Of a DNA stretch of 64,000 nucleotides, positions 54,075 to 63,111 are shown one piece after another; within the stretch, counting starts at the first letter, position 1, and each line of letters starts with the position of its first letter. Origin of the DNA: Thermoanaerobaculum sp. (GTDB lineage Bacteria > Acidobacteriota > Thermoanaerobaculia > Multivoradales > UBA5704); contig JAJKHS010000118.1 in NCBI GenBank assembly GCA_021154885.1, forward strand, positions 1 through 64,000, given 5' to 3'. The notes under the pieces were generated by a model. It worked only from the letters and a program-made list of their open reading frames with translations. It had not been told where the DNA came from and made no database searches. A program made the position numbers and the translations under genes.

Positions 54075-55895
54075 ATGGCGACCGCGACCGAGGCCACTCC
54101 GTCGACTCAGGCGGCTCCGTCGACTCAGGGGAGCAACAAGAACCTCGTCGAGATGCATTGGGATCCGATCACGAGAATCGTCGGCAGCCTGGGGATTTAC
54201 ACGAAAATTGACTTCGGTCAGAAAAAGGTTGCGGAGTGCCACAGCACCTCCTCAATCTTCCGCGGCTACAGCATCTTCATGAAGGGTAAGGATCCCCGCG
54301 ACGCCCACTTCATCACCAGCCGCATCTGCGGCATCTGCGGCGACAATCACTGCACCTGCTCCTGCTACGCGCAGCAGATGGCCTACGGCGTCCAGCCTCC
54401 CCATCTGGGCGAGTGGATGGTCAACCTCGGCGAGGCCGCGGAGTACATGTTCGATCACAACATTTTCCAGGAGAACCTGGTCGGAGTGGACTTCTGCGAG
54501 AAGATGGTGCGCGAGACCAACCCCGGAGTCTGGGAGAAGGCCGCGGCCACCGAGGCGCCGCACGCGGGCGCCCACGGCTACCGCACCATCGGCGACATCA
54601 TGAAGTCGCTCAACCCGTTCGAGGGCGAGTTCTACCGCGAAGCGCTGCAGATGAGCCGCATGACGCGGGAGATGTTCTGCCTGATGGAGGGGCGCCACGT
54701 CCACCCCTCGACCCTCTACCCGGGCGGCGTGGGCTCGGTGGCGACGATCCAGCTCTTCACCGACTATCTCACCCGCCTGATGCGCTACGTCGAGTTCATG
54801 AAGCGGGTCGTCCCCATGCATGACGACCTCTTCGATTTCTTCTATCAGGCGCTGCCCGGTTACGAGCAGGTGGGGAACCGCCGCATCCTGCTCGGCTGCT
54901 GGGGGAGCTTCCAGGACCCCGAGGTCTGCAACTTCGACTACAAGGACATGACCGACTGGGGCCGCAAGATGTTCGTCACCCCGGGCGTCGTGGTCGACGG
55001 CAAGCTGGTCACCACCGACCTGGTGAAGATCAACCTCGGCATCCGCATCCTGCTGGGCAGCTCCTACTACGAGGACTGGAAGGGTCACGAGATCTTCGTC
55101 AAGAACGATCCGCTGGGCAACCCGGTGGACGAGCTCCACCCGTGGAACCAGCACACGATCCCCAAGCCGCAGAAGCGCGACTTCGACGGCAACTACAGTT
55201 GGGTGATGTCGCCGCGCTGGTACGACGGCAAGGACCACCTGGCGCTCGACACCGGCGGCGGTCCGCTGGCGCGCCTGTGGTCCACGGCGCTCGCCGGCCT
55301 GGTGGACATCGGCTATGTCAAGGCGACCGGCCACAGCGTCGTGTTCAACCTGCCGAAGACGGTGACCAAGCCGCCCGTCACCTTCGAGTGGAAGGTGCCG
55401 CAGTGGAGCAACACCATCGAGCGCAACCGCGCGCGCACCTACTTCCAGGCCTACGCCGCCTGCGCCGCCCTGCACTTCATGGACCAGGCGCTCAAGGAGG
55501 TGCGGGCCGGCCACACCAAGACCTGGGAGACGTTCAAGGTCCCCAAGGATGCCATTGGCTGCGGCTTCACCGAAGCGGTGCGCGGCGTGCTGTCGCACCA
55601 TCTCGTGATCCGCGACGGCAAGATCGCCAACTACCACCCCTACCCGCCGACGCCCTGGAACGCCAATCCGCGCGACGTCTACGGCACGCCGGGACCCTAC
55701 GAGGACGCGGTCCAGGGTTGCCCCATCTTCGAGGAGAACCGGGGGGACAAGTTCAAGGGCATCGACATCATGCGCACGGTGCGCAGCTTCGATCCGTGCC
55801 TGCCCTGCGGCGTGCACATGACACTCCCCAACGGCCGGGTGATCGAGGAGCGGCATTCGCCGGCGACTCTGAACCTGTTGGCCCCGGGTAAGTAG
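54075..55895 (+). CDS. hhyL: Group 1h [NiFe]-hydrogenase large subunit
   Basis: A 606-residue catalytic subunit. NiFe ligands: Cys85/Cys88 in RICGICGDNHC and Cys575/Cys578 in DPCLPCGVH. The 25 residues after His581 form the extension normally cut off by the maturation protease, here encoded at 59081. Further group 1h-like features are HWDPITRIVGSLG and an N-terminal Thr/Ala/Gln-rich stretch. ATG 54075 is chosen for its GGAAGGGGGA ribosome site; a TTG at 54051 is also open. The stop abuts the next gene. Confidence 0.94.
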   Translation: MATATEATPSTQAAPSTQGSNKNLVEMHWDPITRIVGSLGIYTKIDFGQKKVAECHSTSSIFRGYSIFMKGKDPRDAHFITSRICGICGDNHCTCSCYAQQMAYGVQPPHLGEWMVNLGEAAEYMFDHNIFQENLVGVDFCEKMVRETNPGVWEKAAATEAPHAGAHGYRTIGDIMKSLNPFEGEFYREALQMSRMTREMFCLMEGRHVHPSTLYPGGVGSVATIQLFTDYLTRLMRYVEFMKRVVPMHDDLFDFFYQALPGYEQVGNRRILLGCWGSFQDPEVCNFDYKDMTDWGRKMFVTPGVVVDGKLVTTDLVKINLGIRILLGSSYYEDWKGHEIFVKNDPLGNPVDELHPWNQHTIPKPQKRDFDGNYSWVMSPRWYDGKDHLALDTGGGPLARLWSTALAGLVDIGYVKATGHSVVFNLPKTVTKPPVTFEWKVPQWSNTIERNRARTYFQAYAACAALHFMDQALKEVRAGHTKTWETFKVPKDAIGCGFTEAVRGVLSHHLVIRDGKIANYHPYPPTPWNANPRDVYGTPGPYEDAVQGCPIFEENRGDKFKGIDIMRTVRSFDPCLPCGVHMTLPNGRVIEERHSPATLNLLAPGK

Positions 55896-56489
55896 ATGCC
55901 CGGCACGTCTCAGGACAACGAGCTGCGGGCCGCCGGCGACCGCATCGAGACCCTCATGGGCGAGCTCGCCGCCGCCGGCCCCGCGGTCCGGGGCAGGGCC
56001 GAGGAGCTGGTCCGGCTGCTGATGCGGCTCTACGGCGCCGGGCTCGAGCGCATCCTCACCGCCGTCGACGACGCCGGTCAGGCGGCCACTCCGATCTTCG
56101 CCCGCCTGGCGGCTGACGACCTGGTCGCGAGCCTCCTGGTCCTCCATGATCTGCACCCGCTCGACCTGGAGACCCGGGTCGGGCGGGCCCTCGACCACGT
56201 GCGTCCCTACCTCGGCTCGCACGGCGGCGACGTCAAGCTCCTGGGCATCGAGGAGGGCGTGGTGCGGTTGCGCCTGGAAGGGAGCTGCCACGGCTGCCCG
56301 TCCTCGACCGTCACCATGAAGCTGGCGGTCGAGAAAGCCATCGAGGAGGCCGCCCCGGAGATCGTGCGCATCGCGGTCGAAGGGGCCGGTGATCGGACCG
56401 ATCCGGCGGCTCCGTCCGATCGGTCGGATCTCTCCTGCCCGACCGATCTGGTGCAGATCGGGGGTGGCCTGAGTGGGGGCGCCCCTTGA
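55896..56489 (+). CDS. NifU-like FeS protein of the hydrogenase operon
   Basis: A 197-residue protein whose C-terminal domain (about 85-165) is NifU/Nfu-like, with Cys131 and Cys134 in GSCHGCPSS, the usual site for a transient FeS cluster. The N-terminal helical part (1-85) is not in ordinary Nfu proteins. Such a gene regularly follows hhyL in group 1h clusters. Likely role: cluster delivery or electron transfer for the hydrogenase. Its stop is overlapped by the next start (TTGA). Confidence 0.85.
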   Translation: MPGTSQDNELRAAGDRIETLMGELAAAGPAVRGRAEELVRLLMRLYGAGLERILTAVDDAGQAATPIFARLAADDLVASLLVLHDLHPLDLETRVGRALDHVRPYLGSHGGDVKLLGIEEGVVRLRLEGSCHGCPSSTVTMKLAVEKAIEEAAPEIVRIAVEGAGDRTDPAAPSDRSDLSCPTDLVQIGGGLSGGAP

Positions 56490-57133
56490 CCGGCGACTCC
56501 CCCTCGATCAGCCGTCTGCGAGAGCTTCTGAAACCCAGTCCCCGCAGGGCCCGCGAGGAGCGTTGCGAGCTCTGCGGCGCGCTCATCCCCCCTGAGCATC
56601 GCCACCTGGTCAACCTGGAGACCCGCGGCCTGCTCTGCGCCTGCCGGCCCTGCGGCCTGCTCTTCGTCAGCGGCGGAGCGGCGGGCGGCAAGTATCGCAC
56701 CGTACCCGAGCGCTACCTCTTCGCCCGCGACCTCGTGCTCACCGCGGCGCAGTGGGAGAGCCTGCAGATCCCGGTCAGCATCGCGTTTTTCTTTTACAAC
56801 AGTGCCCTCGGCCACAGCACGGCTTTCTATCCCAGCCCGGCCGGCGCCACCGAGTCGCTCCTGCCGCTCGCGACCTGGGAAGAGCTGACCGCGAAGAACC
56901 CGGTGCTCGCCGGCATGGAGCCGGACGTCGAGGCGTTGCTCGTCTACAAACGGTCCGACGGCTTTGAATGTTACGTCGTGCCGATCGACGCCTGCTATGA
57001 GCTGGTGGGTCGCATCCGTCTGCGTTGGAAAGGTTTTCAGGGCGGCGAGGAGGCGTGGAGCGAGATCGACGCCTTCTTCGCCGGCCTCCGCGGGAAAAGT
57101 GGCGAAAAAAGCGGCGGGGTATGGCCGACCTGA
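56486..57133 (+). CDS. DUF5947 hydrogenase-associated protein
   Basis: A 215-residue protein with a Cys-rich N-terminal module: Cys27/Cys30 (CELCGA) and Cys51/Cys53/Cys56 (LLCACRPCG), likely a zinc ribbon or rubredoxin-like site. The rest (YRTVPERYLF, LGHSTAFYPSPAGATES) is typical of DUF5947, a family seen almost only in high-affinity hydrogenase clusters. Function unknown; electron transfer or metal handling is possible. TTG start. Its 3' end overlaps the next gene by 13 bases. Confidence 0.82.
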   Translation: MTGDSPSISRLRELLKPSPRRAREERCELCGALIPPEHRHLVNLETRGLLCACRPCGLLFVSGGAAGGKYRTVPERYLFARDLVLTAAQWESLQIPVSIAFFFYNSALGHSTAFYPSPAGATESLLPLATWEELTAKNPVLAGMEPDVEALLVYKRSDGFECYVVPIDACYELVGRIRLRWKGFQGGEEAWSEIDAFFAGLRGKSGEKSGGVWPT

Positions 57134-57768
57134 AATTCCAGGTCGTCGGCGCTCGCGCCGAGCCCTATGCGGCGGTGCCGACCCTCGTCTTCACGCTGCG
57201 CATCGAGGAGGCGAGCGGCCAGCCCATCCATGCCATCGCGCTGCGCTGCCAGGTGCAGATCGAGCCGAACCGGCGCTCCCACTCGCCGGCCGAGCAGGCG
57301 AGGCTGCTGGAGATGTTCGGCGTGCCCGGGCGCTGGGGCGAGACCGTGAAGCCGCTGCTCTGGACCCACCTTTCCGTGATGGTCCCCCGTTTTCAGGGCG
57401 CCGTCACGGTGGACCTGCCGATGACCTGCACCTACGACTTCGAGGTCACCGCCGCCAAGTACTTCGAGGGTCTCGACGACGGCGAGATCCCGCTCCTCTT
57501 CCTGTTCAGCGGCTCGGTGTTCACCCCGGGCGCGTCCGGCTTCATGGTCGAGCGCGTGCCCTGGGTAAAGGAGGCGGCCTTCCGCCTGCCGGTGCGCGTG
57601 TGGCGGGAAGTGATGGACCTCTACTTCCCCAACAGCGCCTGGATCCGTCTGCAGCGAGAGAGCCTCGACGCCCTGCAGCGCTTCAAGGCCGAGCGCGCCC
57701 TGCCGACCTGGGACGACGCGGTGGCGGCGCTGCTCGCTTGCGTCCCACTCGGCGAGGCGCCGTCGTGA
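57121..57768 (+). CDS. DUF6084 hydrogenase-associated protein
   Basis: A 215-residue soluble beta-rich protein of the DUF6084 type (VPTLVFTLRIEEASGQPIHA and the Trp/Tyr-rich DLYFPNSAWIRL ending). No metal-binding motif. Known only by co-occurrence with group 1h hydrogenases. It overlaps its neighbours on both sides, so it is tightly co-translated. Confidence 0.8.
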   Translation: MADLKFQVVGARAEPYAAVPTLVFTLRIEEASGQPIHAIALRCQVQIEPNRRSHSPAEQARLLEMFGVPGRWGETVKPLLWTHLSVMVPRFQGAVTVDLPMTCTYDFEVTAAKYFEGLDDGEIPLLFLFSGSVFTPGASGFMVERVPWVKEAAFRLPVRVWREVMDLYFPNSAWIRLQRESLDALQRFKAERALPTWDDAVAALLACVPLGEAPS

Positions 57769-59084
57769 GCTTCGAGCTGGCCCGGAAGGTGGCGGACGCC
57801 GTGCTCTACGAGGGCTACGTGCTCTACCCCTATCGCGCCTCGTCGGCGAAGAACCAGGTGCGTTTCCAGTGGGGCGTCGTCGCGCCGCGCGACTACTCCG
57901 AAGCGGACGGGTCCGAGCCCTGGGAGATGCAGACGGAATGCCTCGTCGCGCCGGGCGCCAATCCACGGGTCGACCTCAAGATCCGCGGCCTCCAGCTTCA
58001 GGCGCGCACCCTGGAGGAAGCGACCCCCTCCGGCGAATTCCGATCGGTCGAGTTTCTTGACGTCGAAGGGGAATTGCTGATCGCCTGGGATGAAGGGGTA
58101 GAGCGTGAGCTGGACGTGACCGACGTCGATCTGCGGGGCCTGGAGCGGGATGGCGAGCGCGAGATTCCGTTCGAGCTCCCCGGCGGCCGCGAGACTGAAG
58201 AGCTGGGGTTGGAGGACCGGATCGTTCGGCAACGCTGGCCGGTCTCGGCGGTCGTGAAACTGTCAGCCCAACCGGTGGCGGACTGGCTCCGCCTGCGGGT
58301 CCGCATCGAAAACCGCACCGCCGTGCCGGAGGGGTTGCAGCGGGACGAGGCGCTGCGCCGCTCCCTGGTCTCCGCCCATACGCTGCTCGCAGTTCGAGAT
58401 GGGCGCTTTCTCTCGCTCCTCGATCCGCCGGCGGCGGCGTCGCAGGCGGCGGCCGGCTGCGCCAACCTGCGCACCTGGCCCGTGCTCGTCGGTCCCGAGG
58501 GGAGCGGCGACGTCGCGCTCTCGTCGCCCATCATCCTCTACGACTATCCGGCGATCGCGCCCGAGAGCCCGGGCGACCTCTGCGACGCCACCGAGATCGA
58601 CGAGATCCTCACCTTGCGGATCATGACCTTGACGGACGAGGAGAAGCGCCAGGCGCGGGGCACCGACCCCCGGTCACGGCGCATCATCGAGCGCGCCGAC
58701 AGCATTCCGGACGAGATCCTGGAGCGGCTGCACGGCGCCGTGCGCTCGCTGCGCCCCGTCGCGCCTGAGATCGCGGGCTGGGAGGAGTTCCTCAATCCGC
58801 CGGGCGAAGTCCCACCAGAGGAGGCCTCGCTGACCATCGCGGACGTCCGGGTCGCGAGGGGCTCGCGGGTGCGCCTGCGGCCGTCGCGGCGCGCCGACTC
58901 CATGGACTTCTTCCTCGCCGGCCGCGACGCCCGGGTCGAGGGCGTCTTCCGCGACGTGGAGGATGAGGCCTACGTCGCGGTGACGCTGATGGACGACGAT
59001 CCGGCGGGCGATCTGCACGCCGCGACCGGGCGGTTCTTCTATTTCTATCCTGACGAGATCGAGCCGCTGGAGCAGAGAGGATGA
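57765..59084 (+). CDS. Hydrogenase-operon protein of unknown function
   Basis: A 439-residue soluble protein, GTG start overlapping the DUF6084 stop. The N-terminal 300 residues look like a beta-rich domain (LYEGYVLYPYRASSAKNQVR, then FQWGVVAPRDY). The C-terminal part (about 330-439) is separate: an acidic DDDP segment and a FFYFYPDEIEPL ending. No Cys motif. A gene of this kind sits at this place in other group 1h clusters; function not known to me. Because it is co-translated with the maturation protease, an assembly role is a reasonable guess. Confidence 0.72.
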   Translation: MSFELARKVADAVLYEGYVLYPYRASSAKNQVRFQWGVVAPRDYSEADGSEPWEMQTECLVAPGANPRVDLKIRGLQLQARTLEEATPSGEFRSVEFLDVEGELLIAWDEGVERELDVTDVDLRGLERDGEREIPFELPGGRETEELGLEDRIVRQRWPVSAVVKLSAQPVADWLRLRVRIENRTAVPEGLQRDEALRRSLVSAHTLLAVRDGRFLSLLDPPAAASQAAAGCANLRTWPVLVGPEGSGDVALSSPIILYDYPAIAPESPGDLCDATEIDEILTLRIMTLTDEEKRQARGTDPRSRRIIERADSIPDEILERLHGAVRSLRPVAPEIAGWEEFLNPPGEVPPEEASLTIADVRVARGSRVRLRPSRRADSMDFFLAGRDARVEGVFRDVEDEAYVAVTLMDDDPAGDLHAATGRFFYFYPDEIEPLEQRG

Positions 59085-59596
59085 GCCCCGGCGTCCTGGT
59101 GGCCGGCATCGGCAACATCTTCCTCGGCGACGACGGCTTCGGCGTCGAAGTCGTGCGGCGACTGGCTGCGCGGCCGCTGCCGGCGGGAGTACGGGTCGCC
59201 GACTTCGGCATCCGCGGCCTCCATCTCGCTTTCGAGCTGCTGGAGCACCCGGAGGACACGACGATCCTGGTCGACGTCACGCCCCGCGCGGGCGAGCCCG
59301 GCACGGTGTATCTGATCGAGCCCGACCTCGAAACGCTGGCCGCTCCGCCGGCCGGCCCGACGGATGCGCACGACATGACGCCCGCCGCGGTCTTCGGGCT
59401 GCTGCGCTCGCTCGGCGGCACGCCCGGGCGCGTCCTCATCGTCGGCTGCGAGCCGCTGTCGACGGAGGAGGAGATGGGACTGAGCCCGCCGGTCGAAGGG
59501 GCGGTGGACGAGGCTGTCGCGCTGATCCTCGACGTCCTGGCACGAGAGGGTGTTGCCGGCAATCCGGCCGAAATTTTGCAAGAGGGAGGTCCATGA
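59081..59596 (+). CDS. Hydrogenase maturation endopeptidase (HyaD/HybD type)
   Basis: A 171-residue protease that removes the C-terminal extension of the large subunit after nickel insertion. The signature GIGNIFLGDDGFGVEV at 9-24 contains a nickel-binding acidic residue, VDVTPRAGEPGT a further one, and a conserved His lies in DAHDMTP. Overlaps both neighbours by 4 bases. Confidence 0.92.
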   Translation: MSPGVLVAGIGNIFLGDDGFGVEVVRRLAARPLPAGVRVADFGIRGLHLAFELLEHPEDTTILVDVTPRAGEPGTVYLIEPDLETLAAPPAGPTDAHDMTPAAVFGLLRSLGGTPGRVLIVGCEPLSTEEEMGLSPPVEGAVDEAVALILDVLAREGVAGNPAEILQEGGP

Positions 59597-59706
59597 AAAT
59601 GAATGGGTGGAACTGGCTGTTGATCGTCATCGCCGCCGTCGTGGTCGCGCTGTTCGCCATCCAGGCGCCGGAGATCGCCCGCTACATGAAGATCAAGCGG
59701 ATGTGA
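59593..59706 (+). CDS. 37-residue single-helix membrane peptide (DUF6893-like)
   Basis: A 37-residue ORF, start overlapping the protease stop (ATGA) with GGGAGG upstream. One membrane helix (NWLLIVIAAVVVALFAI) and a basic end YMKIKRM. Similar tiny proteins (DUF6893) occur in the same place in other high-affinity hydrogenase clusters. It could anchor the otherwise membrane-free enzyme or its partner to the inner membrane. Confidence 0.75.
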   Translation: MKMNGWNWLLIVIAAVVVALFAIQAPEIARYMKIKRM

Positions 59707-59798
59707 GCTTGGCCGAAGCCGCGGGAAGCACCGGTACCGGACTTCGCCCTCGAAGTCTCCGCGCCGCTCGTGTAGGCTGACAGGGGAGGCACGAAGCC

Positions 59799-60500
59799 AT
59801 GACGACGATGTCGCTGCTGTTTCTGGGTCTGCTGCTGGGGCTGCGCCACGCCCTGGAGGCCGACCACCTGGCGGCGGTCGCCAGCCTTGCCACGCGCAGC
59901 CGGAGCCTGCGCTCCACCGTCCTCCAGGGAGTGGCCTGGGGGTTCGGCCATACCCTCACGCTGCTCGCCGTGGGCGGCCTCTGCCTGCTGCTGCGTGCGA
60001 CCATTCCGGACCGCCTCGCCGGGGCCCTGGAGGGGGCGGTCGGCGTGATGCTCCTGCTCCTCGGCGCGGATGTGCTGTGGCGCCTGCGCCGCGGCCGGGT
60101 TCACGTCCACCCGCACCGCCATGCCGACGGCACCCTGCATTTACACGCTCATAGTCATGCTCACAGCCACGCGCCGGGGGAGGCGCACGACCCGCACCGC
60201 CACGAGCACGCGCATGGGCTGTCCCGCCGCGCCCTGCTCGTCGGGCTGGTGCACGGCCTCGCCGGCTCCGCGGCGCTGCTCCTGGTCACCGTGGCGACCA
60301 TCTCCTCCCTCTGGCTCGGGCTCGCCTACATCGCCGTCTTCGGCATCGGCTCCATCCTGGGCATGGCCACGCTCTCCGTGGTCATCGCCCTTCCTCTGCA
60401 AGGTCCGTCGAGGCTGGCGGGATGGTCGCAGGGACTCGAGGCCGTCATCGGGGTGAGCACGATCCTGATCGGCGCCTGGGTGCTCTACAAGGTATTTTGA
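59799..60500 (+). CDS. Nickel/cobalt transporter of NicO/NiCoT-like family
   Basis: A 233-residue membrane protein with about six helices. The first helix holds LRHALEADHLAAV, the HX4DH nickel signature, and the central cytosolic loop is a His-rich stretch (HVHPHRHADG, HSHAHSHAPGEAHDPHRHEH) that likely binds nickel. GFGHTLTLL and LVHGLAGSAAL are further conserved helices. It supplies nickel for HypAB. It starts 92 bases after the small peptide; nothing else is seen in that gap. Confidence 0.88.
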   Translation: MTTMSLLFLGLLLGLRHALEADHLAAVASLATRSRSLRSTVLQGVAWGFGHTLTLLAVGGLCLLLRATIPDRLAGALEGAVGVMLLLLGADVLWRLRRGRVHVHPHRHADGTLHLHAHSHAHSHAPGEAHDPHRHEHAHGLSRRALLVGLVHGLAGSAALLLVTVATISSLWLGLAYIAVFGIGSILGMATLSVVIALPLQGPSRLAGWSQGLEAVIGVSTILIGAWVLYKVF

Positions 60501-60515
60501 TCAAGGAGGTTTTCC

Positions 60516-60797
60516 ATGTGCCTGGCGATCCCCGGAAAAGTGATCGATTTCGTGGCGGAGACGCCGCAGTTGGCGGTGGTCGAGGTGTCGGGCGTCAAGC
60601 GTCAGGTCAACGTCGACCTGCTGCGCGACGAGCCGCTCGGCCCCGGCGACTGGGTGCTGATCCACGTCGGCTTCGCGATGAGCAGGATCAGCGCGGCTGC
60701 GGCCGAAGAGCAGATGCGCATGCTGTCGATGATGGGCGAGGACCTGCAGGCCATGGAGGAGATCGAGGGCTACCAGTTCGGCCAGGATCCGTCCTGA
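60516..60797 (+). CDS. hypC: Hydrogenase assembly chaperone HypC
   Basis: A 93-residue HypC: MCLAIPGKV with the essential Cys2, then the beta-barrel VEVSGVKRQVNVDLL and GDWVLIHVGFAMSRI. It carries the Fe(CN)2CO precursor with HypD and chaperones the large subunit. AAGGAGG ribosome site. Confidence 0.95.
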   Translation: MCLAIPGKVIDFVAETPQLAVVEVSGVKRQVNVDLLRDEPLGPGDWVLIHVGFAMSRISAAAAEEQMRMLSMMGEDLQAMEEIEGYQFGQDPS

Positions 60798-60811
60798 AGG
60801 AGGCGCCGCGC

Positions 60812-61933
60812 ATGAAGTACGTCGACGAGTTCCGCGATCCCAGGCTCATCCGCCAGGCGGCCGACGAGGTCCGCCGGCTGGCGCGGCCCGACCGCCACTA
60901 CCGCATCATGGAGGTGTGCGGCGGCCACACCCACGCCATCTACCGCTTCGGTCTCGAGGGGCTGCTGCCCGGCAACGTCGAGCTCATCCATGGCCCGGGC
61001 TGCCCGGTGTGCGTGCTGCCCATGGGCCGCACCGACGACGGCCTGGCGCTCGCCGAACTGCCGGGTGTGGTCTTCACCGCCTTCGGCGACGTCATGCGGG
61101 TGCCGGGGACCAAGGGGAGCCCGCTGGAGCACAAGGCGCGGGGCGCCGAGATCCGCATGGTCTACTCGCCGCTCGACGCCCTCAAGCTGGCGCAAGGCCA
61201 TCCCGGCAAGCACGTCGTCTTCTTCGCCATCGGCTTCGAGACCACGGCGCCCTCGACGGCGCTGACCCTCCTCAAGGCGCGGCAGCTCGGGCTCGGCAAT
61301 TTCTCCGTGTTCTGCAACCACGTGACCATCATCCCCGCCATCCGCGCCATCCTGGACTCGCCGGACATGCGGCTGGACGCCTTCGTGGGCCCCGGCCACG
61401 TCTCGACCGTCATCGGCTGCCGCCCCTACGAGTTCATCGCCCAAGACTACGGCAAGCCGATCGTGGTCTCGGGCTTCGAGCCGCTCGACGTCCTGCAGTC
61501 GCTGGTGATGATCCTGCGCCAGCTCGCGGACGGCCGGTCGGAGGTCGAGAACCAGTACGCGCGGGTGGTGCCCTGGGAGGGGAACCTGCCGGCGCTGCGC
61601 GCGCTGGAGGAGGTGTTCGAGCTGCGACCGTACTTCGAGTGGCGTGGGCTCGGCTTCATCTCCCAGTCGGCGCTCAAGCTGCGCGACGAGTTTGCGGAAT
61701 GGGACTCCGAGCGGCGCTTCGACGTCCCCGGCATCCGGGTGACCGATCCCAAGGCGGCGCAGTGTGGCGAGGTGCTCAAGGGCGTGCTCAAGCCGCCGCA
61801 GTGCAAGCTCTTTGGCACCGAGTGCACGCCCGAGCGGCCGGTGGGCGCGCTCATGGTCTCCTCCGAGGGAGCGTGCGCCGCCTACTATCACTACGTGCAC
61901 CGCATGGCAGCGGCTGGGAGCCTCGAAGGATGA
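60812..61933 (+). CDS. hypD: Hydrogenase assembly protein HypD
   Basis: A 373-residue FeS protein that assembles the Fe(CN)2CO group. Conserved segments: MEVCGGHTHAIYR, HGPGCPVCVLP, FAIGFETTAPSTA, FCNHVTIIPAIRA, GPGHVSTVIG and the C-terminal Cys cluster (QCGEVLKG, KLFGTECTPE). Stop overlaps hypE. Confidence 0.96.
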   Translation: MKYVDEFRDPRLIRQAADEVRRLARPDRHYRIMEVCGGHTHAIYRFGLEGLLPGNVELIHGPGCPVCVLPMGRTDDGLALAELPGVVFTAFGDVMRVPGTKGSPLEHKARGAEIRMVYSPLDALKLAQGHPGKHVVFFAIGFETTAPSTALTLLKARQLGLGNFSVFCNHVTIIPAIRAILDSPDMRLDAFVGPGHVSTVIGCRPYEFIAQDYGKPIVVSGFEPLDVLQSLVMILRQLADGRSEVENQYARVVPWEGNLPALRALEEVFELRPYFEWRGLGFISQSALKLRDEFAEWDSERRFDVPGIRVTDPKAAQCGEVLKGVLKPPQCKLFGTECTPERPVGALMVSSEGACAAYYHYVHRMAAAGSLEG

Positions 61934-62997
61934 AGATTGCGGAGGCCCCCGTGGACAATGCGCCCGCTCTCCCCCGGGTCCGCTTCCGCGATGCCCGCAT
62001 CGAGATGTCCCACGGCGCCGGGGGCAAGGCCAGCCGGCGGCTGATCGAAGGATTGATCGCGCCGCTCCTTGGCGGCCCGCTCCTGGCGCCCCTCGCCGAC
62101 GCCGCCTTCCTGGAGGTGGACGGCGCCCGCCTCGCCCTGACCGCCGACAGCTTCGTGGTGCGCCCGCTGCGTTTCCCCGGCGGCTCGATCGGCGAGCTGG
62201 CGGTCAACGGCACGGTGAACGACCTCGCGGTCTCGGCGGCGCAGCCGCTCGCCCTGCTCCTCACCTTCGTGATCGAGGAGGGGATCGCCACCGAGACGCT
62301 GGAAGCCGAGCTGCGGGCGATCGCCGAAGCCGCGCGACGGGCCGGGGTCGAGATCGTGGGCGGCGACACCAAGGTCGTCGAGCACGGCAAGGCGGACGGT
62401 CTGTACGTAACCACCGCCGGTCTCGGCCGCGCGGACCTGCGGGCTCGGCTGTCGCCGCGCAGCGTGCGCCCGGGCGATCAGGTGCTCCTCTCCGGTCCCA
62501 TCGGCGACCACGGCATCACCATCCTCCTCGCCCGCGGCGAGATCGACCTCGAAGCCGATCTGCGCTCGGACACGCGCTCGGTCTATCCCTTCGTGGAGGC
62601 GATCCTCGGCGTCGCCGCCTCCGGTCTACGCTGGATGCGCGATCCCACGCGCGGCGGCGTCGCCACCGCTCTCAACGAGCTGGCGCGGGACAGCGGTCTT
62701 GGCATCGTGCTGCACGAGGAGGAGATCCCCGTGCGCGAGGCCGTGCGCGGCGCCTGCGAGCTGCTGGGCCTCGACCCGCTGCACATCGCCAACGAGGGGC
62801 AGTTCCTGGCCGTGGTGGCGCCCGAGCTGGCCGAGGCGGCTCTGGCCGCCGTGCGCGCGGTCCCCGGCGGCGGCGAGGCCGTGATCATCGGCGAGGTGCG
62901 CGAGCAGCCGGCGCGCACGGTGCTCGCCGCGGCTTCCTACGGGGGTACGCGGGTGGTGGACATGCTGGTGGGGGACCCGTTGCCGCGGATCTGCTGA
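61930..62997 (+). CDS. hypE: Hydrogenase maturation factor HypE
   Basis: A 355-residue AIRS/ThiL-like ATPase that dehydrates the thiocarboxamide on its C-terminal Cys to a thiocyanate, giving the CN ligands. The last residues PRIC end in that Cys355. Conserved: SHGAGGKASRRLI, ADSFVVRPLRFPGGSIG, VNGTVNDLAVSAA, GGDTKVVEHGKAD and RDPTRGGVATALNE. HypF, which supplies the carbamoyl group, is not in the window. Confidence 0.96.
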   Translation: MKIAEAPVDNAPALPRVRFRDARIEMSHGAGGKASRRLIEGLIAPLLGGPLLAPLADAAFLEVDGARLALTADSFVVRPLRFPGGSIGELAVNGTVNDLAVSAAQPLALLLTFVIEEGIATETLEAELRAIAEAARRAGVEIVGGDTKVVEHGKADGLYVTTAGLGRADLRARLSPRSVRPGDQVLLSGPIGDHGITILLARGEIDLEADLRSDTRSVYPFVEAILGVAASGLRWMRDPTRGGVATALNELARDSGLGIVLHEEEIPVREAVRGACELLGLDPLHIANEGQFLAVVAPELAEAALAAVRAVPGGGEAVIIGEVREQPARTVLAAASYGGTRVVDMLVGDPLPRIC

Positions 62998-62998
62998 T

Positions 62999-63092
62999 CC
63001 CTGGGACCGCCGGCGTCCCGCCGGCAACTTACTTCGTTTCTTCTTTGAAAAAGCGGAGTAAGCAGGCCGGCGGGACGCCGGCGGTCCCAGGG
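62999..63092. repeat. Perfect 27-bp inverted repeat, family C
   Basis: Arms at 62999-63025 and 63066-63092 are perfect complements (CCCTGGGACCGCCGGCGTCC then CGCCGGC) around a 40-base loop. A single arm with one change is at 26148-26174. It lies between hypE and the SIS gene and could serve as a transcription terminator or mRNA-stability hairpin. Confidence 0.85.
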
Positions 63093-63111
63093 GGGTGATA
63101 ATTTAGCCTTG

